This document shows positions 55,342-64,000 of a stretch of 64,000 nt of DNA, in pieces (position 1 is the stretch's first letter; the number at the start of each line of letters is the position of its first letter). The notes beneath the pieces are model-generated. The model was not told where the DNA came from, searched no databases, and saw nothing but the letters and a program-made list of their open reading frames with translations. The translations under genes were made by a program, and so were the position numbers. Source of the DNA: an uncultured Burkholderiales bacterium (GTDB lineage: Bacteria; Pseudomonadota; Gammaproteobacteria; Burkholderiales; Burkholderiaceae_C); NCBI GenBank assembly GCA_937873395.1, contig CALMYH010000006.1, positions 39,210 through 103,209 on the forward strand, read 5' to 3'.

Positions 55342-56652
55342 TCAAGGAGGTATTGCCTGGAACTTCTGCCAGCGCGTCCAGTCCGAGGGATCGTCCACGT
55401 CCCACAGGGGCGGCAGTTCAAGCCATGACACACCGCCGGCCTTCAGTCGTTCGCGGGTCTGAGCCAGCACCTGGGGCGTGCTCCAGTCCACACCCTCGAA
55501 CACCGCGGGACAGGGCTGTGCCAGGCCCAAGGCGACATACCCTCCGTCCTCGGCCGGCAGAACCACGGCTCCATGTTGCTGCAGGGCCTCGGCCATGGCC
55601 TGCAGATGATCCGGCGTCAGCGCCGGGCAGTCGGTGCCGACCACGATCCACGGCACATGGGGAGAGCGATCAAAGTGCGCCTGCATGGCCATTCTCATGC
55701 GAAGGCCCAGGTCGCCGTCCGGCTGGGCTTGTGTGACGACGCCGTGGCGGTGGCGCAGCAGGCGAAACAGCCGGTGCCGCTCGTCCGGAGCACACCACAG
55801 GGTCACCGGCCCCAGGGCGGCCGCCCGCACCGTGGACAGCGTGCGCAGGATGAAACCGCGCTGCGCCCGGGCCGCGCCGGCTTCGCCCAGCACGGGCGCC
55901 AGCCGGGTCTTGGCCAGGCCCGGCACCGGCGCCTTGGCCATGACAGCCAGCGCCGCCGGTGAGCGGGGGCGGTAGCCATAGCGCAGTGCCAGTGCGTGCG
56001 GGTCGGCGCCCAGCGCGTAGGCGACCCGCAGGCGCCACATCAGCAAAATGGTTCGCCACAGACCGTGGCGGTCCCATCGGCGGCCCGAAGTGGCCACCGA
56101 CTGGCGCAGGCAGGCCGGTCGTGAGACTTCACGCAGACGCGCACTCAACGCAATGTCCTCCATCAGCGCCTGTTCGGGAAAATCGCCCACCGCCTCGAAC
56201 AGCCGGCGCCGCACAAACACCGCCTGGTCCCCGGTGGCGATGCCACTCAGGCGCGAGCGCCGGTTCATCATGGCAGCCACCAGCGGCAGCAACGGATGGC
56301 GGCCTTCGATGCGAACGTCGAAACGGCCCCAGTCGGCGCCCGACCGCAGCGCGCGCTCGATCAGGGCATCGGCGCCTTCGGGCAGGCGGGTGTCGGCATG
56401 CAGGAACAGCAGGGTATCAACCCCTGCATCGGCCACTGCGCGCGCGCCGGCATTCATCTGCGAGGAGCGCCCGCGTGGAGCCACCAGCACCTGATCGGCG
56501 AGGGACGCGGCCTGCTGCATCGTGTTGTCTCGACTGCCGCCGTCGACCACGACCACCAGCGCCCCACGGGCACGCAAGGGCGCCAGAGCCTGCAGACGCG
56601 CCGCCACCTGATCGGCTTCATCCAGCACCGGAACCACGATAGCCAGCTTCAT
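55342..56652 (-). CDS. Fused glycosyltransferase (TIGR04283-like + DUF2064/TIGR04282-like)
   Basis: A 436-residue fusion of two sugar-nucleotide enzymes. Residues 1-~225 are a GT2-type transferase (LAIVVPVLDEADQVAARL, VVVVDGGSRDN, LFLHADTRLP, ALMEDIALSARL). Residues ~240-436 match DUF2064 (AVMAKAPVPGLAKTRLAP, WIVVGTDCPALTPDHL, LPAEDGGYVALGL). The two are usually adjacent separate genes, named after proposed arsenosugar biosynthesis. The start overlaps the stop of the kinase gene upstream (ATGA), so they form one operon. Confidence 0.85.
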   Translation of the reverse strand: MKLAIVVPVLDEADQVAARLQALAPLRARGALVVVVDGGSRDNTMQQAASLADQVLVAPRGRSSQMNAGARAVADAGVDTLLFLHADTRLPEGADALIERALRSGADWGRFDVRIEGRHPLLPLVAAMMNRRSRLSGIATGDQAVFVRRRLFEAVGDFPEQALMEDIALSARLREVSRPACLRQSVATSGRRWDRHGLWRTILLMWRLRVAYALGADPHALALRYGYRPRSPAALAVMAKAPVPGLAKTRLAPVLGEAGAARAQRGFILRTLSTVRAAALGPVTLWCAPDERHRLFRLLRHRHGVVTQAQPDGDLGLRMRMAMQAHFDRSPHVPWIVVGTDCPALTPDHLQAMAEALQQHGAVVLPAEDGGYVALGLAQPCPAVFEGVDWSTPQVLAQTRERLKAGGVSWLELPPLWDVDDPSDWTRWQKFQAIPP

Positions 56653-57716
56653 GCAGACAAAGCCTCGGCCAGTTCATCGAAGCCCCGGAGAACCCCGCGC
56701 ACCACATCGGGGTCAAGGTAGTGGTCGACCCGCTCGCGCACATGGGCCACCAGGCGGTCTTCGCTGCGCTGGGCCGACCAGTCCTCGCCGTCACCTCCGT
56801 CACGGGCCGCCTGCCGGGAGAGCACCCGCCACTTGGCACACCAGGTGAGCGACCACAGCCACATGGCGCGACGCAGCGGCAGGTGCCAGCCCGATGCGCT
56901 GTGCGCCGCCGTCGGTCCCACACCGCCGGCCCATTGGCGGAAGAAACCGGCCACTTCGTCGGTCGACAGCATGCAGCGCCCGTCGATGTCCCAGGTGGTG
57001 GAGGTGTAGAGCGTGGCGTGGGCCAGGTCCAGCCCCGGGTAGCTGTAGCGGCATTTCTCCAGGTCCACCAGCATGGCACGACCGTCCGGACGCACGATGA
57101 AGTTGCCGGGGTGGGCATCGAAAGCCACCAGGGTGACGTCGGGCCGACCGGGCCGTGCACAGAGAGCGGCCAGATCAGCCAGCTCCACCTTAAGGCAGCG
57201 GGTCACGTCGTCGTGGACATCGGCCTGCGGCCAGCAGACTGCCTGCTGCCGGATTTCCTCGAGCAAGGCCTGCAGCGGGTCGCCATCCGCGCGCAGGGGT
57301 GGCCGCTCTGCGGGCCCAGGCAGCGGCAAGGCGTGCAAGGAAGCCAGCGACTGGGCCAGGGCCGGCAGGTCGTGCGGGAGTCGGGCTGAACGACCGACGA
57401 TCTCCTCGACCAGCAGGGCACCGCGCGGCAAAGTCACCGACGGTGGCAGCACGCCATGCAGGAGAGGCGTGTACCCCCCCGCAGCGGCGCGCTCGAAGCA
57501 GGCTTTCTGGTAGGCCAGGTTGTCCTCGGCTGCCAGCCCCATCTGGCTCTGCTTGGGCACCCGCGCCAGCAGCGCCGTGCCCTCCAGTCGCACATGGTCG
57601 TGGGCCAGCCCCTTGTCCGGTAAAAGGGTCATGGGCGCGCGCGCCCGCGGATCAGCGGCCTTTTCGAGGGCCGCACGCAGGGCAGCGGGCAGGGGGTGTA
57701 AGAATGGGCGGTCCAC
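56649..57716 (-). CDS. Aminoglycoside-phosphotransferase-like small-molecule kinase
   Basis: A 355-residue APH/choline-kinase-fold protein. The catalytic loop reads VAFDAHPGNFIV (H-x-x-N) and the metal-binding Asp is in AMLVDLEKCRYSYPGLDLAH. It is probably a GTG start at 57716. Coupling to the double glycosyltransferase suggests a sugar or polyol substrate in the same pathway, which is an inference. It is not expected to be a true antibiotic-resistance gene. Confidence 0.8.
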   Translation of the reverse strand: MDRPFLHPLPAALRAALEKAADPRARAPMTLLPDKGLAHDHVRLEGTALLARVPKQSQMGLAAEDNLAYQKACFERAAAGGYTPLLHGVLPPSVTLPRGALLVEEIVGRSARLPHDLPALAQSLASLHALPLPGPAERPPLRADGDPLQALLEEIRQQAVCWPQADVHDDVTRCLKVELADLAALCARPGRPDVTLVAFDAHPGNFIVRPDGRAMLVDLEKCRYSYPGLDLAHATLYTSTTWDIDGRCMLSTDEVAGFFRQWAGGVGPTAAHSASGWHLPLRRAMWLWSLTWCAKWRVLSRQAARDGGDGEDWSAQRSEDRLVAHVRERVDHYLDPDVVRGVLRGFDELAEALSA

Positions 57717-57757
57717 AGCGACTCAACAGCACACCAACAGGTAGACAAGGATACGTC

Positions 57758-59920
57758 GTGAGCCCCCGGAAAATCTTGCTGCTGATCGCATTCGCCCTGG
57801 GCATTGGCGCCTTTTTTGCGTTTGACCTGGGCCGCTTCCTGAGCCTGGACTACCTCAAGCAAAGCCAGGTGTCCTTTGCCGAGCTGTACGCGAAGCACCC
57901 CTGGCAGGTGGCCGGCGCCTACTTCGCCATCTATGTGGCAGCCACCGCGCTCTCGGTCCCCGGCGCGGCCATCATCACACTGGCCGGCGGCGCCATCTTC
58001 GGTCTGCTCTGGGGCACGGTCATCGTCTCGTTTGCCAGCACCCTCGGCGCCACCCTGGCCTTCCTGGTCTCGCGCTTCATCCTGCGCAGCACGGTCGAGA
58101 ACCGCTTCGGCCAGCGCCTGGCCGAGATCAACCGCGGTGTCGAGAAGGACGGCGCCTTCTACCTGTTCACCCTGCGGCTGATTCCGGTCGTGCCCTTCTT
58201 CCTCATCAACCTGCTGATGGGCCTGACCCGCATGAAGGCCTTCACCTTCTACTGGGTGAGCCAGGTCGGCATGCTGGCCGGCACGCTGGTGTATGTGAAC
58301 GCGGGCACCCAGCTGGCGCGGCTGGACTCGCTGCAGGGCATCCTCAGCCCGGCCCTGCTGGGTTCCTTTGTGCTGCTGGGCATCTTTCCGCTGATCGCGC
58401 GGCGTGTCGTCGAGGCGGTGCAGAAGCGCAAGGTCTATGCCCGCTGGCGCGGCGTGCGCCCGCGCTCCTTCGACCGCAACCTGATTGTCATTGGCGCCGG
58501 CGCCGGCGGCCTGGTCACCGCCTACATCGCCGCCGCCGTCAAGGCCAAGGTCACGCTGGTCGAGGCCCACAAGATGGGGGGCGACTGCCTGAACTACGGC
58601 TGTGTGCCCAGCAAGGCGCTGATCAGGAGCGCCAAGCTGGCGCACCAGATGCGCCACGCCTCCCACTACGGCCTGTCGGACACGGCAGCCTTGTTCAGCT
58701 TCAAGGCAGTGATGCAGCGCATCCACGAGGTGATCCGCGCCATCGAACCGCACGACAGCATCGAGCGCTACACCGGCCTGGGCGTCGAGGTGCTGCAGGG
58801 CCATGCCAGGCTGGTGAACCCGTGGACGGTGGAAATTGCCCTCAACGGGGGCGGCATCCAGCGCCTGACCGCCCGCAGCATCGTGATCGCCGCCGGCGCC
58901 CGCCCCTTCGTGCCTCCCTTGCCTGGGCTGGACGAGGTCGGCTACGTGACCAGCGACACGCTGTGGGAAACCTTCGCCCAGATGGACGAGGTGCCCAAGC
59001 GCCTGGTGGTGCTGGGGGGTGGTCCCATCGGCTGCGAGCTGGCGCAGGCCTTTGCGCGACTGGGTGCGCAGGTCACGCAGGTGGAGATGGCGCCGCGCAT
59101 CTTGCTGCGGGAAGACGAGGAGGTGTCCGCCCTGGCCCAGGCATCGCTGGAAGCCGATGGCGTCGCCGTACTCACGGGCCACAAGGCCTTGCGCTGCGAA
59201 TGGGTCGACGGTCAGAAGACCCTGATCGTCGAACATGGCAGTGTCATCCAGCGCATCGCCTTCGACCAGCTGCTGTGCGCAGTCGGCCGCAGCGCCCGCC
59301 TGACCGGTTACGGTCTGGAAGAACTGGGCATCCCGACCCAGCGCACCATCGAGACCAACGAATACCTGCAGACCCTCTACCCCAACATCTACGCGGCCGG
59401 TGACGTGGCCGGGCCCTACCAGCTCACCCACGTCGCCGCGCACCAGGCCTGGTACGCGGCCGTCAACGCCCTGTTCGGTGACTTCAGGAAGTTCAAGGCC
59501 GACTACTCGGTGATTCCCTGGGCGACCTTCATCGACCCCGAGGTGGCACGCGTCGGCCTGAACGAGCAGGAAGCGAAGGAGAAGGGCATTGCCTACGAGG
59601 TCACGAAATACGGCATCGACGACCTGGACCGCGCCATTGCCGACAGCGAGGCCCACGGCTTTGTCAAGGTCCTCACCGTGCCCGGCAAGGACCGCATCCT
59701 GGGTGTGACCATCGTGGGCACCCACGCCGGCGACCTGCTGGCCGAATACGTGCTGGCCATGAAACACGGACTTGGCCTGAACAGGATTCTGGGTACCATC
59801 CACACCTACCCGACGCTGGCAGAAGCCAACAAGTATGCGGCCGGGGAATGGAAGCGTGCCCATGCACCGCAAGGCCTGCTGACCTGGGTGCAGAAATTCC
59901 ACGACTGGAAGCGGGGTTGA
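57758..59920 (+). CDS. VTT (TVP38/DedA-like) membrane domain fused to FAD/NAD disulfide oxidoreductase
   Basis: A 720-residue fusion. Residues 1-~230 are a VTT membrane domain (several hydrophobic helices; LSVPGAAIITLAGGAIFG, LRLIPVVPFFLINLLMGL). Residues ~240-720 are a pyridine nucleotide-disulfide oxidoreductase with FAD motif NLIVIGAGAGGLVTA, redox-active cysteines in GGDCLNYGCVPSKAL, NAD motif LVVLGGGPIGCELAQAFARLG and ANKYAAGEW at the end. It resembles mercuric reductase/dihydrolipoamide dehydrogenase, but lacks the C-terminal vicinal Cys pair of MerA. A GTG start at 57758 has AAGG seven bases upstream. Substrate unknown. Confidence 0.87.
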   Translation: MSPRKILLLIAFALGIGAFFAFDLGRFLSLDYLKQSQVSFAELYAKHPWQVAGAYFAIYVAATALSVPGAAIITLAGGAIFGLLWGTVIVSFASTLGATLAFLVSRFILRSTVENRFGQRLAEINRGVEKDGAFYLFTLRLIPVVPFFLINLLMGLTRMKAFTFYWVSQVGMLAGTLVYVNAGTQLARLDSLQGILSPALLGSFVLLGIFPLIARRVVEAVQKRKVYARWRGVRPRSFDRNLIVIGAGAGGLVTAYIAAAVKAKVTLVEAHKMGGDCLNYGCVPSKALIRSAKLAHQMRHASHYGLSDTAALFSFKAVMQRIHEVIRAIEPHDSIERYTGLGVEVLQGHARLVNPWTVEIALNGGGIQRLTARSIVIAAGARPFVPPLPGLDEVGYVTSDTLWETFAQMDEVPKRLVVLGGGPIGCELAQAFARLGAQVTQVEMAPRILLREDEEVSALAQASLEADGVAVLTGHKALRCEWVDGQKTLIVEHGSVIQRIAFDQLLCAVGRSARLTGYGLEELGIPTQRTIETNEYLQTLYPNIYAAGDVAGPYQLTHVAAHQAWYAAVNALFGDFRKFKADYSVIPWATFIDPEVARVGLNEQEAKEKGIAYEVTKYGIDDLDRAIADSEAHGFVKVLTVPGKDRILGVTIVGTHAGDLLAEYVLAMKHGLGLNRILGTIHTYPTLAEANKYAAGEWKRAHAPQGLLTWVQKFHDWKRG

Positions 59921-59923
59921 ACC

Positions 59924-60739
59924 ATGCAGGTTGTCGGCGGTCACAGGACCATGAAAGACCAGATCTGGCCCATGCTCCTGAGTCGCCTGGCTGCGTGCGG
60001 CACCCTGGCCGTGCTCTCGGGCGCCCTGTGGGCTTCCGACCGCCCTGCGCTGCCCCCCCTGATCGGACCCGACGGAAACACCGGTCCCGACTGGCGGGTG
60101 GTGGGGTTTCCGAAAAGCCACACCGACCTGCCCCTGACCCGCTTCGAACCGGGGCAGGCCGACGGCGTGACGGGCATGCAGGTCATCACCGACGCGTCAT
60201 ACGGCACCTTGGTGCACGACGGTCTGTCGACACCACCGCGACGGCTGCAATGGCGCTGGCGGCTGGATCAGCCCCTGGGCGGTGGCAGGCGCGCTCCGGA
60301 TCTGGCCAGCAAGGAAGGGGACGATGCGGCCCTGAAGGTCTGCGTGATGTTCAGGCATGGTCTCGACAGGGTTCCTTTCTGGGAACGCACGGTCCTTCGG
60401 GTCGCCAGGGCCGTGAGCGGTGAAGCACTGCCGGCCGCCACGCTGTGCTATGTCTGGGACAGCGCCGGGCCAGCGATGCGCGAGGGCAGCAACCCCTACA
60501 CACGACGGGTCCGCTTCATCGTACTCCAGGGCCGCGATGCCCCCCTATCGCGCTGGATCTCCGAAACGCGCGATGTGGGCGCCGATTTTGCTCGCCTGTT
60601 CGCCGACGAACTGCCGCTCGGCGCCGACACGCCGCCCGACCAGTTGCCGCGCGTGCACACCGTGCTGGTCGGTGCCGACAGCGACAACACCGGCAGCCGC
60701 AGCAGCGGCTGGGTCACCGGACTGGGCTGGGCCCCCTGA
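59924..60739 (+). CDS. DUF3047 protein
   Basis: A 271-residue protein. An N-terminal hydrophobic segment (LAACGTLAVLSGALWASD) looks like a signal peptide. The body shows the DUF3047 features LQWRWRLDQP, SKEGDDAALKVCVMF and YVWDSA. The start is either ATG 59924 or the ATG at 59951, which gives a more usual signal peptide. It follows the VTT fusion by three bases and is probably in its operon. No biochemical role is known for DUF3047. Confidence 0.75.
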   Translation: MQVVGGHRTMKDQIWPMLLSRLAACGTLAVLSGALWASDRPALPPLIGPDGNTGPDWRVVGFPKSHTDLPLTRFEPGQADGVTGMQVITDASYGTLVHDGLSTPPRRLQWRWRLDQPLGGGRRAPDLASKEGDDAALKVCVMFRHGLDRVPFWERTVLRVARAVSGEALPAATLCYVWDSAGPAMREGSNPYTRRVRFIVLQGRDAPLSRWISETRDVGADFARLFADELPLGADTPPDQLPRVHTVLVGADSDNTGSRSSGWVTGLGWAP

Positions 60740-60793
60740 AGCCCCGATCCGTTCGTCACGGGCTCACCGTCAATCGCCCCTATCATCGGGGCC

Positions 60794-61951
60794 ATGCACC
60801 AAGGCATCAAGAAACTCCTGTTGCTCGGAGCCGGGCATGCCCATGTGCACGTGCTGGCCCGTCTGGCCGAGCAGCACCCGGCCGACCTGGACGTCACCGT
60901 TCTCACACCCTATGAGTTCCAGACCTACAGCGGCATGACGCCCGGTTTGGTGGCCGGCCACTACAGCGAGACCGATTGCCAGATTCCGCTCGCCCCCCTG
61001 CTCAAGGCCGCGGGCGCCCGCTGGATTGCAGGACGGTGCGTCGGCCTGGACGCGGCCGCACGACAGGTGCGCGTGGCGGGACACCCCAACCGCACCGGCA
61101 CGCCCGAAACGCTGGGCTACGACCTGCTGTCCATCGACACGGGTGCGGTGATCGACCGCGATCGGCTGGAATCCGACATGCCCGGTGCGGCCGAACACGC
61201 GCTGGTGGTGCGCCCGATCGAGGCCTTTGCCCGGCTCTGGCCCGAGGTGGTGGGCCTGGCCGAGCGACAGCCTTTGTCGGTGGCCATGATCGGCGCTGGC
61301 GCGGCCGGCATCGAGCTGTTGCTGGCCATGTGCCAGCGGCTGCGTCGTGAAGGTCGCCCCGGCCACCGGTTCAGCCTCCTGACCGGCGGCCACGAGGTGG
61401 GCGCCAACTACCCGCCAGGCGTTCAGCGCCGCATCCAGCGACAGCTGCGCAAGCACGGCGTGACCGTGTTGCCGGAGACCTGCATCGGTGTGGAGCCCGG
61501 GCGGCTTCATCTGGGCAGTGGTGCCACCCTGGCCTGCGACGTGCCGGTGCTGGCCATCGGCACCCACGCGCCGCCCTGGCTGCAGGGCAGCGGACTGGAC
61601 CTGTCGGACACCGGCCATGTGCGGGTCAACCCCTTCCAGCAGAGCACCAGCCACCCCGAGGTCTTCGCCGCCGGTGACGTCTCGACCCGGGCCGACCGGC
61701 CCCATGCGAGGAGCGGGGTCTATGCGGTGCGCGCCGGTCCGCCGCTGGCCAACAACCTGCTGGCTGCCCACCAGGGACAAGCCCTCAAGCCGCACCACCC
61801 GCCCGACCACACACTCAACCTGCTGTCCTGCGGCACCGGGCATGCCATCGCCAGCTGGGGCCCGCTGCACGCCGAAGGCACCTGGGCCTGGCGCTGGAAA
61901 GACCGTATCGACCGCGCCTTCATGGCCAGGTACACCCTGACCACCCCATGA
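60794..61951 (+). CDS. FAD-dependent pyridine nucleotide-disulfide oxidoreductase, TIGR03169-like
   Basis: A 385-residue flavoprotein. The N-terminal FAD motif is KLLLLGAGHAHVHVLARLAE, and a second Rossmann motif AMIGAGAAGIELL binds NAD(P). The GAGHAHV start and VFAAGDVS end fit the NDH-2-like group often fused to or found next to selenophosphate synthetase SelD; no selD is seen here. The stop overlaps chrA (ATGA). Confidence 0.8.
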   Translation: MHQGIKKLLLLGAGHAHVHVLARLAEQHPADLDVTVLTPYEFQTYSGMTPGLVAGHYSETDCQIPLAPLLKAAGARWIAGRCVGLDAAARQVRVAGHPNRTGTPETLGYDLLSIDTGAVIDRDRLESDMPGAAEHALVVRPIEAFARLWPEVVGLAERQPLSVAMIGAGAAGIELLLAMCQRLRREGRPGHRFSLLTGGHEVGANYPPGVQRRIQRQLRKHGVTVLPETCIGVEPGRLHLGSGATLACDVPVLAIGTHAPPWLQGSGLDLSDTGHVRVNPFQQSTSHPEVFAAGDVSTRADRPHARSGVYAVRAGPPLANNLLAAHQGQALKPHHPPDHTLNLLSCGTGHAIASWGPLHAEGTWAWRWKDRIDRAFMARYTLTTP

Positions 61952-63150
61952 CAAGCGACCCGGCTCGCAGCGCCTGGCAGGTGTTTCTGGTTTTCCTGCG
62001 CCTGGGGCTGACCTCGTTCGGCGGTCCGGTGGCCCACCTGGGCTACTTCCGCACCGAGTTCGTCGAGCGCCGCCGCTGGCTGGGTGAGGCCGCCTATGCC
62101 GATCTGGTGGCCCTGTGCCAGTTCCTGCCCGGTCCGGCCAGCAGCCAGGTCGGTCTGGGCCTGGGCCTGATGCGCGCCGGCTACCCCGGGGCCCTGGCGG
62201 CCTGGGCCGGTTTCACCCTGCCTTCGGCGCTGGCGCTCATTGCCCTGGCCCTGGGCATCACCCAGGCGGCCGACGCCTTGCCTCCGGGACTGCTGCACGG
62301 GCTGAAGGTGGTGGCCGTGGCGGTGGTGGCGCAGGCGGTCTGGGGCATGGCACGCAGCCTGTGCCCGGACGGGCCCCGCCGGCTGCTGATGCTGGCAGCG
62401 GCAGCCCTGCTCGTCCTGTGGTCCGGCACCCTGGCCCAGTTGCTGGCCATCGCGCTGGCGGCACTGATCGGTGTCGCGGCCATGCATCCGCCCCCCGATG
62501 CCGTCCACGAACCGCTGCCCATGCCGGTCAGCCGGCGCGCGGGCGCCGCCTGGCTGGCGCTGTTCTTCGCCCTGCTGGCGGGCCTGCCGCTGCTGGTGTG
62601 GGTGTTTCCGTCGCAGGCACTGGCGGTGGTCGACGCCTTCTATCGCGCCGGCTCGCTGGTCTTTGGCGGCGGCCATGTGGTGCTGCCGCTGCTGCAGACC
62701 AGCGTGGTGCCCACCGGCTGGGTCGACAACGACGCTTTCCTGGCCGGCTACGGCGCTGCCCAGGCCGTGCCCGGCCCGCTGTTCACCTTTGCCGCCTTCC
62801 TGGGCGCCAGCATGCAGACCGGGCCCACCGGCTGGGTGGGCGGCCTGCTCGCCCTGCTGGCCATTTTTCTGCCGGCCTTCCTGCTGGTGGTGGGCACGCT
62901 GCCCTTCTGGGAAAGCCTGCGCGGCCTGGCCCGCGTGCGCGCCGCCCTCATGGGGGTCAACGCCGCGGTGGTCGGCCTGCTGCTGGCCGCCCTCTGGAAC
63001 CCGGTGATCACCAGCGGCATCCACAGCATCGCCGACGGGCTGCTGGCGCTGGCCGCCCTGCTCGCCCTGATGCGCTGGAAGTGGCCCCCCTGGGCCGTGG
63101 TCGCCGCCTGCGCGGCTGTGGGCTGGACGCTGGACCTGCTGCCACGCTGA
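61948..63150 (+). CDS. chrA: Chromate transporter ChrA
   Basis: A 400-residue membrane protein of the CHR family, long form with two homologous halves. The first half has LGLTSFGGPVAHLGYFR and QFLPGPASSQVGL; the second has AGSLVFGGGHVVLPLL and AVPGPLFTFAAFLG. CHR proteins export chromate (and sulfate analogues). It is coupled to the flavoprotein by a four-base overlap, which could link chromate reduction and export; this is inference. Confidence 0.92.
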   Translation: MTSDPARSAWQVFLVFLRLGLTSFGGPVAHLGYFRTEFVERRRWLGEAAYADLVALCQFLPGPASSQVGLGLGLMRAGYPGALAAWAGFTLPSALALIALALGITQAADALPPGLLHGLKVVAVAVVAQAVWGMARSLCPDGPRRLLMLAAAALLVLWSGTLAQLLAIALAALIGVAAMHPPPDAVHEPLPMPVSRRAGAAWLALFFALLAGLPLLVWVFPSQALAVVDAFYRAGSLVFGGGHVVLPLLQTSVVPTGWVDNDAFLAGYGAAQAVPGPLFTFAAFLGASMQTGPTGWVGGLLALLAIFLPAFLLVVGTLPFWESLRGLARVRAALMGVNAAVVGLLLAALWNPVITSGIHSIADGLLALAALLALMRWKWPPWAVVAACAAVGWTLDLLPR

Positions 63151-63245
63151 GGGGCATCCCCTGGCTGGGGGACAGCGCGCGCCGATCTGGCACCCAATCT
63201 GCTTCTATGCGGTGCTCGCTGTTCCCTCAACCACCGGAGTTCCCC

Positions 63246-63569
63246 ATGCCAACCTTCTCCATGCCCATCAGCTGGCAGCTGGCCCCCGACGCGCTGACCC
63301 AGCCCATTCTGCCGAACTGGCAAATCCACCTGTTCAACGTCAACCTGGGCACCTCGTCCAACCCGGCGGTCGAACAGAAGGTGCTGCAGAGCGTCGGCAG
63401 CTACGGTCGGCAGATCGGTCGTCTGGCCGAGGCCTTGGAGCTGGTGGTGAAAAAATCAGGCCTGCTGGAGCGCAAGGACCTGACCAAGGAAGAGCGCGAC
63501 GTGCTGCTGGTCTTCCTGGGCGACGTGGCCCAGGTGCGCCAGATCAAGGCGGCCCGCCCGAAACCCTGA
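63246..63569 (+). CDS. Hypothetical protein, 107 residues
   Basis: A small soluble protein with a conserved-looking N-terminus (MPTFSMPISWQLAPDALTQP) and a helical C-terminal part (YGRQIGRLAEALELVVKKSG). No family is recognised. It lies 95 bases after chrA, and a 10-bp hairpin overlaps its stop codon. The start is the first ATG. Confidence 0.65.
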   Translation: MPTFSMPISWQLAPDALTQPILPNWQIHLFNVNLGTSSNPAVEQKVLQSVGSYGRQIGRLAEALELVVKKSGLLERKDLTKEERDVLLVFLGDVAQVRQIKAARPKP

Positions 63570-63582
63570 GGCGGCGGGCCGC
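63549..63582. terminator. Hairpin at convergent gene ends, possible bidirectional terminator
   Basis: GCGGCCCGCC (63549-63558) and GGCGGGCCGC (63573-63582) form a perfect 10-bp stem with a 14-base loop between the 107-residue gene and the convergent rhodanese gene. No T-run follows, so the terminator role is uncertain. Confidence 0.4.
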
Positions 63583-63584
63583 AA

Positions 63585-64000
63585 TCAGTGTCTGGCCGGC
63601 GCCGTGGCCCTGGCCGCGGCGTCAAAGCCGCCCTTGGCCTTCCACTCTTCCATGCCACCCTGCAGGATGCGCAGGTTCTCCCAGCCCGCCACCCGCAGCG
63701 CGAAGCCGGCCTGGGCCGACAGGGAACCGGTGTTGCAATAGATGAGCACCGGCTTGTCCTTGGGAATCTCGTTGCGCTTGGCCAGCACCTGGCGCCAGTC
63801 CATGTTGATGGCGCCGGGGATGTGGCCCCTGGCAAACTGCCCGGCGTCGCGTGCGTCGATCACCAGCATCTTCGGCCACTCCTCCCTGGGAATCTGCTCG
63901 GCAAAGATGACACCACCGCCGTAGTCGACGAACTCGAGATAGGCCTCCATTTCATCGACGGCGATGGCCTTGTTGTCGGCGTGGGCGGCAGGGGCCAGCA
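63585..64000 (-). CDS. Rhodanese-like protein (5' partial at window edge)
   Basis: The frame stays open to the right edge, so the start is outside the window; an internal ATG at 63950 is not the true start, because in-frame codons upstream (LAPAAHADNKAIAVDE) look like the end of a signal peptide. The rhodanese fold has LVIDARDAGQFARGHIPGAI and the active-site loop LIYCNTGSLS with Cys. It is a periplasmic sulfurtransferase-type domain. Substrate not known. Confidence 0.85.
   Translation of the reverse strand, partial: LAPAAHADNKAIAVDEMEAYLEFVDYGGGVIFAEQIPREEWPKMLVIDARDAGQFARGHIPGAINMDWRQVLAKRNEIPKDKPVLIYCNTGSLSAQAGFALRVAGWENLRILQGGMEEWKAKGGFDAAARATAPARH

Noticed and set aside
57629-60121. 830-codon minus-strand frame opposite the VTT-flavoprotein
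   Set aside because: Antisense shadow with low-complexity Gly/Gln/His composition; the plus strand has clear motifs.

Overview
The window looks like a chromosome segment of a GC-rich betaproteobacterium, order Burkholderiales and most likely Comamonadaceae. The evidence is the high GC coding bias and the conserved block orders mutM-TPR-lolB-ispE-tRNA-Gln-prs-rplY-pth, hrcA/nadK-recN-rapZ and ftsY/M16-M16-rsmD-coaD-ferredoxin. The genus cannot be fixed from sequence inspection alone.

Left part (1-26.9 kb), accessory island. Positions 2-15839 hold one uninterrupted plus-strand operon of eight genes that looks like a composite anti-phage system: the 3' end of a DUF1998 helicase-type protein with a restriction-endonuclease-like tail, an ArdC-like/zincin protein, a SNF2 helicase (DrmD-like), a very large N6-adenine methyltransferase (DrmMI-like), a complete Hachiman pair (HamA nuclease and HamB helicase), a GmrSD-like DUF262/HNH protein and a second HNH nuclease. 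Most junctions overlap by 1-11 bases or are only 3-20 bases apart, so DISARM-like and Hachiman modules appear to be expressed as one unit. Next, on the minus strand, come a SprT-like zinc protein with a VIT/VWA protein, a 668-base gap holding a gene fragment and a solitary type I-F CRISPR repeat, and a subtilisin-like protease. A lower-GC stretch (21.7-26.6 kb) follows, with unknown genes, a CoiA-like putative nuclease, small coupled genes and a staphylococcal-nuclease-like protein. The island ends at the 3' end of a CAU-anticodon tRNA, a typical integration boundary. No integrase or transposase is visible in the window.

Right part (27-64 kb), core genome: stress repressor and NAD kinase (hrcA, nadK), DNA repair (recN, mutY, mutM), rapZ, a dynamin-like GTPase, envelope lipoprotein sorting (lolB), isoprenoid, PRPP and CoA synthesis (ispE, prs, coaD), translation (rplY, pth, rsmD, tRNA-Gln), a ferredoxin, paired M16 peptidases, ftsY, an ECF sigma/zinc anti-sigma pair, a YnjBCD-type ABC transporter with a YnjF-like CDP-alcohol phosphotransferase, a P-type cation ATPase, a fused double glycosyltransferase with a small kinase, a VTT-flavoprotein fusion, a DUF3047 protein, a SelD-associated-type flavoprotein, ChrA and a partial rhodanese.

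The strongest leads are the composite defence operon, the ArdC-like protein inside it, the orphan I-F CRISPR repeat, the small nuclease cluster at 22.8-25.4 kb, and a 12-base homopolymer inside mutY.
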